Shown: piece after piece, positions 25,691 to 33,181 of the stretch
Numbering within the stretch: the first letter of the stretch is position 1
Layout of the letters: every line of letters begins with the position of its first letter
DNA from: an uncultured Saprospiraceae bacterium
GTDB taxonomy: Bacteria > Bacteroidota > Bacteroidia > Chitinophagales > Saprospiraceae
DNA length: 33,181 nt
Direction: 5' to 3'
NCBI GenBank assembly: GCA_937929835.1
Contig: CALFUU010000086.1
Span: 1 to 33,181 of the forward strand
Notes under the pieces: model-generated
The model's input: only the letters and a program-made list of their open reading frames with translations
What the model was told of the DNA's origin: nothing
The model's database searches: none
Made by a program: the position numbers and the translations under genes

Positions 25691-26938
25691 TTATATTCTA
25701 GCACCAATTGGCACTCTAATTTTTTGATTTAATATCCCTGTTGTGACTACTATGTGATACACTACAAGCACCGCAAATAATACAAACATAACCAACAATT
25801 GAAGGCCCAAAACTGCGGCAAAAGAATGGCCTAACACCAACACAAGTCCTACTTGTATCAATCCAGCAATAACTGAAATAAAAACTGGCGCATATGAATG
25901 TAAGGTCATATGATAATACACAAAAACATTCGAACAAGAGAAGAGGCAGGTCAGTAGAGCATACTGCCATAAGTATGGCCCCATACTCCCGTACTCAGTT
26001 CCGAAAGCTAGCAACACAACTTGATTACCTGCTACAACAGAACCTAAAACCATCGACATACCAAGACCAAAAACAATAAGTAAAGACTTATAGAAAAGCA
26101 CTTGATGATTCAACCCGAGACGCCTGCGCTCTATAACCTTCGGAAATAAAACAGTCACAACGATACCCGTTGCAAAAAATACTGCTTTCCCCAGAATAGC
26201 CAATGCAGCATACAAACCGGCTGCTTTCTGTTCAAACAGATGATTGACCAAAACTATATCTGCATTATTAATCAATATTTGACTCAATTCATATACGGTT
26301 ATTATTTTTAGAAAAGTATAAATAGATTTTATATCACTACTGTCCCTTCTTACGCCTTCTGCATTTATCTTAAACACATACTGTGTAACTATAAATGAAG
26401 CTACAAACCCAAAGACAACAGACAAGGATGCGAATGTAGAAGGCAACAGCCACACAAGTCCTATTGTACAGACAAGTCTTATGAGCATCTCGCATAAAAA
26501 GGTATATCCGAGAGTTGCAAATTGTGCTTTGCCTTGATACTGCCCTCTGTCGAAGCACATCAAAAGATAAAAAGGTAGACCACAAAACAAGACCACCAAT
26601 AACCATACAGAGGAAAGATTCAAAAATAGGAATAACGGATAAGCAAACACACACAGAGAGACAACGGCTACTTTGGTAGCCTTTATCAAATCTAATCTTA
26701 AGCTGTATAGATATTTCTGCTGCGCATCTGCGACCACCTTAGCCACCGTCAACTGAACACCAACTGCTATGAAAGAAAAAATCAATACTATGGTAGCTAT
26801 AAGATTGGCTTCGGCAAAAAATGCAGGCCCCAAACATCTTGCTAATAGCAAATTCAATCCATAGTTGGCTACATTAACCAGCATAGTTATAGCTACAAGA
26901 ACAAACTTGCCATCACTTCTTACCTTACGATCCTCCAT
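25691..26938 (-). CDS. Wzx-like polysaccharide flippase
   Basis: A protein of 415 residues with about 12 hydrophobic segments spread over its whole length, beginning FVLVAITMLVNVANYGLNLLLARCLGP, the typical first helix and A-R-x-LGP turn of Wzx/oligosaccharide flippases in the MOP superfamily. It would move an undecaprenyl-linked glycan across the inner membrane. An in-frame GTG one codon earlier (26941) abuts the STAS stop codon; the ATG at 26938 is preferred. The gene lies between STAS (3-bp gap) and GT4 (11-bp gap). No Wzy polymerase or O-antigen ligase is in the window. Confidence 0.8.
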   Translation of the reverse strand: MEDRKVRSDGKFVLVAITMLVNVANYGLNLLLARCLGPAFFAEANLIATIVLIFSFIAVGVQLTVAKVVADAQQKYLYSLRLDLIKATKVAVVSLCVFAYPLFLFLNLSSVWLLVVLFCGLPFYLLMCFDRGQYQGKAQFATLGYTFLCEMLIRLVCTIGLVWLLPSTFASLSVVFGFVASFIVTQYVFKINAEGVRRDSSDIKSIYTFLKIITVYELSQILINNADIVLVNHLFEQKAAGLYAALAILGKAVFFATGIVVTVLFPKVIERRRLGLNHQVLFYKSLLIVFGLGMSMVLGSVVAGNQVVLLAFGTEYGSMGPYLWQYALLTCLFSCSNVFVYYHMTLHSYAPVFISVIAGLIQVGLVLVLGHSFAAVLGLQLLVMFVLFAVLVVYHIVVTTGILNQKIRVPIGARI

Positions 26939-26941
26939 CAC

Positions 26942-27271
26942 TTATGAAGCTCTTTGGAACTGGAATACATCTATAAATTGTGTGAGATAGAGCAGCTCTT
27001 CTGCGGGATTAGATGCTGAACTAAGAATCACTAATTGTTTGCCGATCTCTTGAGTTTTACTATGCGCTATTACGAGTGCATTGACTCCTGTCAAGTCTAG
27101 AGCATTGACTTGAGAGATATCGATGTGACAGTCCTTACACTCAGTATGTATAAGATTCATTACCGTCTCTTTAAAGGACAAGGCATTAGATGATGTAAGG
27201 CTCCCCCTTACAGATAAGACCACTTTTCCTAGCGTATTGTTTGTTTCGACTTCAAAATTGTTGGATTGCAT
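26942..27271 (-). CDS. STAS-domain protein (anti-sigma factor antagonist type)
   Basis: A protein of 109 residues, all STAS domain: an N-terminal sheet (KVVLSVRGSLTSSNALSFKE, 16-35), then CHIDISQVNALDLTGVNAL (48-66) and a C-terminal GKQLVILSSASNPAEELLYL. In SpoIIAA-type proteins the loop D-S-S-G carries the phosphorylated Ser; here it reads D-L-T-G, so Thr61 takes that position. Such proteins switch partners (anti-sigma factors or other regulators) by phosphorylation. No anti-sigma kinase is encoded nearby. Its place at the head of the flippase-GT4 operon recalls SypA, the STAS protein in the Vibrio fischeri syp polysaccharide locus, so control of glycan production is plausible. Confidence 0.8.
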   Translation of the reverse strand: MQSNNFEVETNNTLGKVVLSVRGSLTSSNALSFKETVMNLIHTECKDCHIDISQVNALDLTGVNALVIAHSKTQEIGKQLVILSSASNPAEELLYLTQFIDVFQFQRAS

Positions 27272-27384
27272 TTAAGTTCTATTTGTTTATTTAATACAAC
27301 AAAGATGCGCCCTCCTGCCTCCTACAAATGAGAGTTTCGTTTTTTGGTATGATATTCTAGATTATTGGGATTGTGAGCTTTGGA

Positions 27385-28878
27385 TCAAAGGCTATAGCTC
27401 AAATTAAGGCCGGCTTGAAAATGATCATAGGCTCCTCCTGTGTTGAGTTGTGCAGCACTGTTGTAAGCAAATTGGCCACTGAGGTTAATCTTAGACTTAA
27501 AAGCAAAACCTAACCTACCCTCTAGTTTGTAAGTAATCTGCTGCGGCGTTTCTGCAATTGACTGATGTCCGACATTAGCTTGCATCCGATATTGCCACCC
27601 CTCACTATTCATCTTTTCTACAAGGAAAAACAACTCCACGTGCCTATAATACTCGGGGGTAAAGTAGCGTGGGTCATTAAACTTATAGGATTGAAAACTA
27701 CCATTGCCGCCGATTCTGATAAGGGGTACATTATTAAGTGTATAGTACAGAGAAAAAACCTGACCAACTAACCTGTTGTCATCAGACTGCTCTTGCCATT
27801 CTGTTCTAGAAAACAAACCAAGACGCTTGGTCAGCATATAATTGGATACAAGACTTAGATTACTTGTATATAAATTCAATTCCAATAAGGCTTTATTTAC
27901 ATCATTGATATCACGCGTGTAAGCCATTTCAGCAAACAGCTTTTGAGACAAAAAACCAGTTAACTTCAACTGATTGGTAATCCTTGTTTCACTTCTATCA
28001 GTATACTGTATACCGACTGCCGCTAGCCTAGCGGAAAATTCCAGGCGTTTATTAATTTTTATACGATCACCAAAGGTGACACTTTGTTGAGTCGTCATAG
28101 CACCTTGAGCATCTGTTAATTGTCTATAAGAAGACTCCATAGAAATTCTGTGTCGCTCAGCAAAACCAAAATTAACATTGAGACCATACCGACTGGAGCT
28201 ATTATCGTTAGAGTCTATATCACGGCCATACTGTAGACCAAAATTAGATTGCGTTGCTGTTGTGATCTGGCTGCGCAGAGCCTCTACTTTAGGTACATCG
28301 ATATACTGTTCATTAATTCTATCTAGCGTGGCTACCGCCTCTGTGTACCGTCCAGCTTTGTATAAATTAAAAGCAGATTTGAGCAAAATAGAATTGAAAG
28401 CGATGTGGGCCTGTTCGTTATCTGGATCGAGTGAGAGCGCCACTTCCATATATCTTAGCGCCTGTACATCCTTATCAAGGGCGGCATTGGCATTGGCATA
28501 GCCATAGTTGGCTACAAAGGACTGTGGATTATCAACGACCAAGGAAGCATAGAGGGCCAGAGCTTCTTCATACGAACTGTTCCATAAGAAAGCCTCAGCC
28601 ACATTGAGTGCTACTTCTGTATCTTCTGGATACTGAAAAGACAAATCCTGAAGAACAGCCATAGCTTGAGGCAATGCCCCGCCAAGACCTAGTGCTCTAG
28701 CATAACAAATATTGACTGTCTTGCTATACGCTTCTGGTAGCGTCTCATCGGAGAAAAAAGATATGGCTGCTTCATACTGACCATTCTCTAACAAATCGAA
28801 ACCCGCCTCTAACTCCGCCTGACTAGACAGGTAGCTATAACTACAAAAGAAAACAAATACCATTAAAGTAGCTCGCAT
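27385..28878 (-). CDS. TPR plus outer-membrane beta-barrel protein, possible polysaccharide exporter
   Basis: A protein of 497 residues. A signal peptide (about 1-20, ending YLSSQA) is followed by about five TPR-like helical pairs (22-205; for example AVLQDLSFQYPEDTEVALNV and YMEVALSLDPDNEQAHIAF) and then by an amphipathic strand-rich region (212-497) ending GLNLSYSL, a good beta-barrel terminus. The layout, periplasmic TPRs fused to an outer-membrane barrel, is that of PgaA/BcsC/YaiO-like proteins that take exopolysaccharide through the outer membrane. The barrel here, at about 285 residues, fits a 16-strand or smaller pore. The in-frame TTG at 28887 would add three residues; ATG 28878 is used. 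It sits between LytTR and STAS (89- and 113-bp gaps), fitting an export role for the flippase-GT4 product. Confidence 0.7.
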   Translation of the reverse strand: MRATLMVFVFFCSYSYLSSQAELEAGFDLLENGQYEAAISFFSDETLPEAYSKTVNICYARALGLGGALPQAMAVLQDLSFQYPEDTEVALNVAEAFLWNSSYEEALALYASLVVDNPQSFVANYGYANANAALDKDVQALRYMEVALSLDPDNEQAHIAFNSILLKSAFNLYKAGRYTEAVATLDRINEQYIDVPKVEALRSQITTATQSNFGLQYGRDIDSNDNSSSRYGLNVNFGFAERHRISMESSYRQLTDAQGAMTTQQSVTFGDRIKINKRLEFSARLAAVGIQYTDRSETRITNQLKLTGFLSQKLFAEMAYTRDINDVNKALLELNLYTSNLSLVSNYMLTKRLGLFSRTEWQEQSDDNRLVGQVFSLYYTLNNVPLIRIGGNGSFQSYKFNDPRYFTPEYYRHVELFFLVEKMNSEGWQYRMQANVGHQSIAETPQQITYKLEGRLGFAFKSKINLSGQFAYNSAAQLNTGGAYDHFQAGLNLSYSL

Positions 28879-28967
28879 AGATTGCAAGATCTTAACAATC
28901 TTTATTGGACTTGTACTTTTTAGATTTTCGGTACAGTTGATTAGATTTTTGACAAGCTGCCATCATT

Positions 28968-29660
28968 CTATATGAGATTGATAGAACTCATAACCATCGG
29001 CTTATGCGCTCTACTAATAGGAATAACCTTTTTTCCTATAACTAGAGAATTATCCTCAATATCAACAACTTTATCAAGGTTAACGATATAGGATCTGTGG
29101 ACTTTTAGAAATCGTGGGTAACTCAATCTATCGGCTAGGGCTTTGAGCGCGCCATATATGATATGCATACCGCGCTCAGAGATAACTTTGATATAGTCTC
29201 CTACATTTTCGAAATAGAGAATTTCATTATATGGAAGGCGAACCAACTTACCATCCGACTTGACATATAACTCTGTAGCAGCTGAGCTGAGCGCCACTTC
29301 GTTGATTCTTTTATGTCGCTCTTCTACTTTTTCCATTGCTTTCTGAAAACGCTTAAGCAGAACCGGCTTCTTGATAAAATCTGTCACCTCGTACTCAAGT
29401 GCTTCATATGCATACTCACGATTAGAAGAAGTCAGGACTATTTGAGGCAGATAACTCAAGTTATCTATGAGCTCTAATCCTGTCATCTCTGGCATCTCTA
29501 CATCGAGAAACATTAAGTCAATTTCTTCCTTATTGAGAAATGACATAGCCTGCTGAGCATCTTGAAAGACACCAGCCAGATTTATCTCAGGCCAACTTTC
29601 ACAACAATTCCTAAGCGCTTCTATTTCCATCAGGTTATCATCAACCAGTATTGTTTTCAT
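28968..29660 (-). CDS. LytTR-family response regulator
   Basis: A protein of 230 residues. A receiver domain (1-115) has the acidic pocket D7-D8, the phospho-acceptor Asp53 in MFLDVEMPEMTG, a Thr/Ser at LTSSN and Lys98 in IKKP. A LytTR DNA-binding domain (about 130-228) follows, with LYVKSDGKLVRLPYNEILYF and FLKVHRSYIVNLDKV. It should bind direct repeats in promoters once phosphorylated. No histidine kinase of the usual LytS/His_kinase type is adjacent. The gene begins 49 bp after the HPt gene and ends 89 bp before the beta-barrel gene, so the TPR barrel, STAS and flippase operon are natural targets; this is inferred from order only. Confidence 0.9.
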   Translation of the reverse strand: MKTILVDDNLMEIEALRNCCESWPEINLAGVFQDAQQAMSFLNKEEIDLMFLDVEMPEMTGLELIDNLSYLPQIVLTSSNREYAYEALEYEVTDFIKKPVLLKRFQKAMEKVEERHKRINEVALSSAATELYVKSDGKLVRLPYNEILYFENVGDYIKVISERGMHIIYGALKALADRLSYPRFLKVHRSYIVNLDKVVDIEDNSLVIGKKVIPISRAHKPMVMSSINLI

Positions 29661-29709
29661 AGCTTACTTCTTAAAAAAATTATCTCAACGACAAGTTTGC
29701 CTTCTACTA

Positions 29710-30144
29710 TCAATGATCTCGATGCCCTCTAACTGCCGCTTGAAGGGACCTATATTGTGCCTCAACCGAAGGCATACATTCACGACATTTGATGCCAAGT
29801 GTATCCACTAAAGAGATAACTGAATTTTTCTCTTGTCTCGCTAGAGTTTCTATCTGGGCAGTTAGCGTACTTAATTCAGCTAGTCCTACCCAAGTAAAAT
29901 TATTCTTGATTTTATGTGCAATTGCACGTATAGTAGGATAGTCTTTGTGTGTAGCAGAGGCTTCTAAAGCATCAAGTTCGTGATGGATAGAACTAACAAA
30001 AATGCCAAACATCTTTGCACCAAAAGAAAGATTGGCGCCGTAGGTAGTTGCTAAGAATGTCACATCAAGACCTTTGTCAAACTCAAAAGCGCCTCGGTTG
30101 TCAGATTCAAGTGTTTGAGTCAGATCGTCTACAAGTTTATCCAT
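29710..30144 (-). CDS. stand-alone histidine phosphotransfer (HPt) protein
   Basis: A protein of 144 residues, almost entirely helical. The motif AIAHKIKNNFTWVGL (about 75-89) matches the HPt signature A-H-x-L-K-G-x-x-x-x-x-G, with His77 as the phospho-acceptor. The Gly after Lys-x is Asn here, a mild deviation. HPt proteins pass phosphate between a hybrid kinase receiver and a response regulator. It lies between a stand-alone receiver (80 bp upstream) and the LytTR regulator (49 bp downstream), the order expected for a phosphorelay. A kinase would have to be encoded elsewhere. Confidence 0.8.
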   Translation of the reverse strand: MDKLVDDLTQTLESDNRGAFEFDKGLDVTFLATTYGANLSFGAKMFGIFVSSIHHELDALEASATHKDYPTIRAIAHKIKNNFTWVGLAELSTLTAQIETLARQEKNSVISLVDTLGIKCRECMPSVEAQYRSLQAAVRGHRDH

Positions 30145-30224
30145 ATGTTGTTTTAAGATCGCAAAGCAGCAATCCCTTATATAAGTTCTAGTATAAATAA
30201 GACAAAAAAATAGGTCATAGACCC

Positions 30225-30728
30225 CTACTCAGATTTCAGCGCAGTATTAGGAAAACAATACTTGCTCAACTTATGATACAGATCTATTGGCGTAAAAGGC
30301 TTGCTGATATAATCGTTCATCCCAGCTTGGATAAGCTTATCGATAACTCTATCTGATATACTCCCAGATACAGCAATAATGGGCACACCTGGTACTTTCC
30401 CTTCTACCTTGGATAGTGTCTCCTCTATTTCTCTTAAGTGCCTAACACTTCTAAAACCATCCATAATCGGCATCATCAGATCCATCAGAATAAGATCATA
30501 GACCTGCGTCCTTGCCAGATCATAAGCTTCTTGGCCATTTCTAGCGTGGTCATATTTCACATTCCATTTATCTAACATATGACCCAATACAATATGATAC
30601 ATCTCGTTATCATCTACTATCAAGACGCGGATACCCGACAGATTAGGATGAGATTGAAAATCAAAATCATCTCTATTGGGCAACTTGGAAAAGTCACCTA
30701 CAACTATAGAATCTAGACCTACACGCAT
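30225..30728 (-). CDS. stand-alone receiver-domain (CheY-like) protein
   Basis: A protein of 167 residues. A leader of about 30 residues (FSKLPNRDDFDFQSHPNLSG) resembles the linker between the ATPase and receiver domains of hybrid kinases. The receiver follows: VLIVDDNEMYHIVLGHMLDKW (35-55) with D39-D40, phospho-acceptor Asp83 in ILMDLMMPIMDGF, Ser121 in IIAVSGS and Lys143 in YISKPF. No output domain is present. In-frame stops just upstream of the ATG exclude a present-day fusion. It is first of three signalling genes in a row (receiver, HPt, LytTR). Confidence 0.85.
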   Translation of the reverse strand: MRVGLDSIVVGDFSKLPNRDDFDFQSHPNLSGIRVLIVDDNEMYHIVLGHMLDKWNVKYDHARNGQEAYDLARTQVYDLILMDLMMPIMDGFRSVRHLREIEETLSKVEGKVPGVPIIAVSGSISDRVIDKLIQAGMNDYISKPFTPIDLYHKLSKYCFPNTALKSE

Positions 30729-30917
30729 ATGTTATTATTTCCATTCGCAGTACATCCGCTTATCTGCAATCTTAGCCAGTAAGCGCTTTGGGATGCTATT
30801 CTATAAGGGGGACAATAAAACTACTATCTACCCCCTATTATGTTGAAAACTAACTGAGGGCAGGTTGTGTATAAGGATGAAGCTATCTAGAGAGGGGCTG
30901 TAGGCAAGAGAGAAATG

Positions 30918-30945
30918 AAGTCTATACAATCAACTGTATAGACTT
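30918..30945 (-). terminator. perfect 11-bp hairpin at the 3' end of the hydrolase gene
   Basis: AAGTCTATACA (30918-30928) and TGTATAGACTT (30935-30945) form a perfect 11-bp stem with a 6-nt loop, 3 bp beyond the stop codon of the minus-strand hydrolase gene. On the minus strand the downstream sequence is only moderately T-rich (CATTTCTCTC), so it may be a weak terminator or an mRNA 3'-end stabiliser. Nothing else was recognised in 30729-30917. Confidence 0.5.
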
Positions 30946-30948
30946 AGC

Positions 30949-31725
30949 TTATTGCTTCTTTATGAATTTAATAGCCACTTCATTGAATTCTAGTGGCTTC
31001 TCTACGTTGACCACATGTCCACAATCATCAACGACATGTAACTTAGAAGAGCTGTGATTTTTGACAAGCTTGGTGATAGAGGGTAAGAACATATAATCTT
31101 CAGATCCCATAATATAGAGCGTAGGAATACCAGAGTCCTTGATTCTAAAATACTTGAGCATAGGATTGACCTGTGCCGCCAATCCAAACCACCGCTTAAA
31201 TTCCTTCTGGTACAACTTCTTTGCCTCCTTGACAAATAAGACGCGGGACTCCTTATTTTTTTCAGAAGGCATCACTACATGGGCCAGCAACTTATACAAG
31301 AAGAGATAAGGCACTACAGATTTAAGCGTATTGCCCATACGCATCAGCAATTGTCCTCTAAGGTTTAATTGCATAATCGCTCCACCCATAATCATACTGA
31401 GCGTACGATCAGGAAAGCGCTCCGTCAATTCTCTGACTATAATCGTCCCTAAGGAGATTCCTACAAAATGTGTAGAGCCAATCTTTAGATGATTGAGAAC
31501 CTCTATGACATCATCCCCTACTTTCTGAAAGGTGTACGCTTTTAGATTAGAAAGACCCATTTTCTTGGATCGGCCATGACCTCGGAGATCTACCAGAAGT
31601 ATATTGAAGTGCTGCTTGAACGACTTGATCTGCTTAAACCATATCGCACTACTACCCCCAGCACCGTGGACAAAGGTCACCCAAGGCGCATTTAGAGACT
31701 GTTCATATGTTGCGTAGTGTAGCAT
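30949..31725 (-). CDS. alpha/beta hydrolase
   Basis: A protein of 258 residues with the standard fold. It has an oxyanion-hole motif HGAGG (20-24), LVDLRGHGRS (44-53), nucleophile Ser91 in GISLG (89-93), acid Asp210 in IMGSEDYMF (205-213) and His237 in DDCGHVVNVEKP (234-245). The triad is complete, so it should be an active esterase or related enzyme; the substrate cannot be deduced. No signal peptide is seen, so it is probably cytoplasmic. An in-frame TTG at 31767 would add 14 residues; ATG 31725 gives the usual start right before strand one and is chosen. A terminator separates it from the DUF937/OmpA gene upstream. Confidence 0.85.
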   Translation of the reverse strand: MLHYATYEQSLNAPWVTFVHGAGGSSAIWFKQIKSFKQHFNILLVDLRGHGRSKKMGLSNLKAYTFQKVGDDVIEVLNHLKIGSTHFVGISLGTIIVRELTERFPDRTLSMIMGGAIMQLNLRGQLLMRMGNTLKSVVPYLFLYKLLAHVVMPSEKNKESRVLFVKEAKKLYQKEFKRWFGLAAQVNPMLKYFRIKDSGIPTLYIMGSEDYMFLPSITKLVKNHSSSKLHVVDDCGHVVNVEKPLEFNEVAIKFIKKQ

Positions 31726-31778
31726 TTTAGCAATCAGTAAGATACCTGAAACATCAATTGATTGCAAGGTAATGAAAC

Positions 31779-31810
31779 AAAAAAAGGAAGGCTAATTGTA
31801 GCCCTCCCTA
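31779..31810 (-). terminator. Rho-independent terminator after the DUF937/OmpA gene
   Basis: On the minus strand AGGGAGGGCTAC and AGCCTTCCT form a GC-rich stem with one bulged base, followed by seven T (31785-31779). It lies 26-57 bp after the stop codon at 31836 and before the hydrolase start, so it should end the upstream transcript. Confidence 0.75.
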
Positions 31811-31835
31811 ATTTTTATGTTTGACAGATTACGTC

Positions 31836-33176
31836 TTAATCTAGTACAATTTCAAACTTTTCTGCACCATCTCCCATTCCTTTTGCACTAATCTGCTTAT
31901 CTGATACCCCTAAGGTCACTAACATATCGTGAATAACCTGCGCTTTCATTTTGCTCAACTTCTTATCGCCTCCTGTAGCTTGTACCGTGATCTTAGCATC
32001 TGGATAAGCCTTCAGTGCTGCTGCTAGACCCTGTACTTCATTCTTGGACATAGAGGTTATTTTATGAGAATTAGGATCGAAGGCAATCTTAGATAAACTG
32101 TAAGCTGCAACAGTCTCCCCAGAACTCTTCTTCTTAAACATACCGCCGAAGGTATCCTTAAAGAAGTCTGCTGTTTTTTCTGCGGCACCACCAACTGCAC
32201 CACCAACTGCTTTTCCAGCATTTCCGACGGCCTTACCAGCATCTCCTATCGCCTTACTAACTTTACCCAATAGCCCTAGACTCTTACCCTCTTTGTCAAA
32301 ATATTCACCATCCTTAACTGTAAATTCTCCACTCTTGAGATACAGCTTACCATCTTTCATAAGGTTGCCATCTGCATCTAGTGACAGGGCATTCTTCATC
32401 ATTTCTTTACCCTTGTCCATAGCATCCCCAGCCGCTCCAGCAACTGTACCTGCCGCTCCCTGTGCTGCTGCAGCGATATCAGACGTTGTAGTTGAACTGC
32501 CATGGCTATGTCCTTCGTGTACAGTGCCATCAGCGTGTGTATGGGTCGCTGGCTTTGACATTGTAGTCGTCTCTGTAGAAGGTTGAGCCATTTTCTTTGC
32601 TGCTGCACCATCTTCTTTACCTTGCATAAAAAACCATCCTGCACCCAACAATAACACGAGTGGAATCAACCACTTCATAAATCCACCACCAGAATTTGTT
32701 GCAGCTCTAGCAGGAGAAGACTCGGTGGCAGTCATCTTCACCTCTTCCACATTGTCTCTAAGATAACTGGATAATCCCTTGGCATCAAGGTTTTTCTCTT
32801 TCACTATCTTGCCTACAGAACCCATAGCGAGAGGTGTTGCTAGATTCACCAACTTAGACTTCGCATCTCCTGAGACACCAGGTATATTGACATCACTGAG
32901 TGAAGAACCAAAGATAGACTCATTCATCTTTCCGCCTACTTGCATCATGTTCTCATTAAGATCCAAGTTGGCACCAAGTCCATGGTTTTTGATCATATTG
33001 AGAAGTGAACTCGCCCCACTCTCAGTAGAGCCTTTACTGGCGATGCCTCTTAATATTCTTGGCATAATTGCACTGAGGGCAGTTCTTGCAATCCCTGAGT
33101 TAATCCCGACCATAGAGGCTACCTTATCGACGAGGCCATTAGACATCAGTGACGTGACAGTATTTAATAATGACAT
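31836..33176 (-). CDS. DUF937 / OmpA-like membrane protein
   Basis: A protein of 446 residues. Residues 1-150 match DUF937, a helical domain (LLNTVTSLMSNGLVDKVASM, then IARTALSAIMPRILRGIA). A membrane helix (about 167-184) is followed by a His-rich stretch THTHADGTVHEGHSHG (211-226), Ala/Gly-rich helices (232-262) and a Gly-zipper-like KAVGGAVGGAAEK region (305-335). Residues about 355-446 resemble an OmpA C-terminal domain (IAFDPNSHKI, then KNEVQGLAAALKAYPDAKITV). The peptidoglycan-binding Asp and Arg of OmpA domains are not visible: the loop reads ATGGDKKLSKMKAQ. The domain may thus bind another ligand. The N-terminus would be cytoplasmic. The gene is complete; its upstream promoter lies beyond the window. 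Confidence 0.75.
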   Translation of the reverse strand: MSLLNTVTSLMSNGLVDKVASMVGINSGIARTALSAIMPRILRGIASKGSTESGASSLLNMIKNHGLGANLDLNENMMQVGGKMNESIFGSSLSDVNIPGVSGDAKSKLVNLATPLAMGSVGKIVKEKNLDAKGLSSYLRDNVEEVKMTATESSPARAATNSGGGFMKWLIPLVLLLGAGWFFMQGKEDGAAAKKMAQPSTETTTMSKPATHTHADGTVHEGHSHGSSTTTSDIAAAAQGAAGTVAGAAGDAMDKGKEMMKNALSLDADGNLMKDGKLYLKSGEFTVKDGEYFDKEGKSLGLLGKVSKAIGDAGKAVGNAGKAVGGAVGGAAEKTADFFKDTFGGMFKKKSSGETVAAYSLSKIAFDPNSHKITSMSKNEVQGLAAALKAYPDAKITVQATGGDKKLSKMKAQVIHDMLVTLGVSDKQISAKGMGDGAEKFEIVLD

Positions 33177-33181
33177 AATTA

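Noticed and set aside
27300-27328. Possible promoter TTTG-N17-CATCTTTG on the minus strand before the STAS gene
   Set aside because: The spacing is two bases short and the first position of the -7 element deviates; too weak to list as a feature.
30729-30948. Remnant of a histidine kinase upstream of the stand-alone receiver
   Set aside because: An in-frame stop (TAA) lies two codons before the receiver ATG, and no kinase motif was found in the gap.
32293-32586. Plus-strand open frame of 97 codons
   Set aside because: Antisense to the Ala/Gly-rich part of the DUF937/OmpA gene; composition is a mirror of that repeat-like coding sequence.

Overview
The window is about 33 kb of chromosome from a member of the Bacteroidota, most likely a Saprospiria/Lewinella-type marine gliding bacterium. 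Reasons: two proteins end in type IX secretion (T9SS) type A sorting domains; one carries SprB repeats; there is a CBM9-like/DUF5916 outer-membrane protein and a LytTR response regulator; Shine-Dalgarno signals are poor; and a Bacteroidota-type promoter (TTTG-N19-TAnnTTTG) precedes the largest gene. The genus-level guess is inference. No tRNA, rRNA, CRISPR array, transposase or integrase was seen.

Left part (1-14000): the tail of an AspT-like transporter, a DUF3137 membrane protein, then a 10.35-kb minus-strand gene for a secreted protein of about 3450 residues. That protein has a signal peptide, a jelly-roll-like head, 27 tandem repeats of about 110 residues, a lamin-tail-like domain and a T9SS sorting domain. 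It has its own terminator and a strong promoter far upstream. Next come a small membrane protein with a possible LAS/M15-type peptidase domain and, convergent to it, an HTH regulator whose upstream region has two operator-like repeats 30 bp apart.

Middle (14000-24450): a DUF5916 outer-membrane protein and an SprB-repeat T9SS protein, closed by a bidirectional terminator. Then a GT2 polyprenyl-phosphate sugar transferase diverges from a tightly overlapping three-gene operon: a GT-C-type membrane protein with a periplasmic NTF2-like tail, a lipoprotein, and a membrane-anchored NTF2-like protein. This looks like an uncharacterised lipid-linked glycosylation or glycan-assembly unit.

Right part (24450-33181): all genes are on the minus strand. 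In transcription order they are a DUF937/OmpA-like membrane protein, an alpha/beta hydrolase, a stand-alone receiver, a stand-alone HPt protein, a LytTR response regulator, a TPR plus beta-barrel outer-membrane protein, a STAS protein, a Wzx-like flippase and a GT4 glycosyltransferase. The last seven read as a signalling cassette next to a surface-polysaccharide export cassette; no histidine kinase is encoded here.

The most unusual signal is inside the giant protein. Its repeats alternate strictly between two types with period two. Cysteine position, a histidine marker and linker length all switch together, so that the cysteines on the two sides of each repeat junction are gained or lost as a pair.
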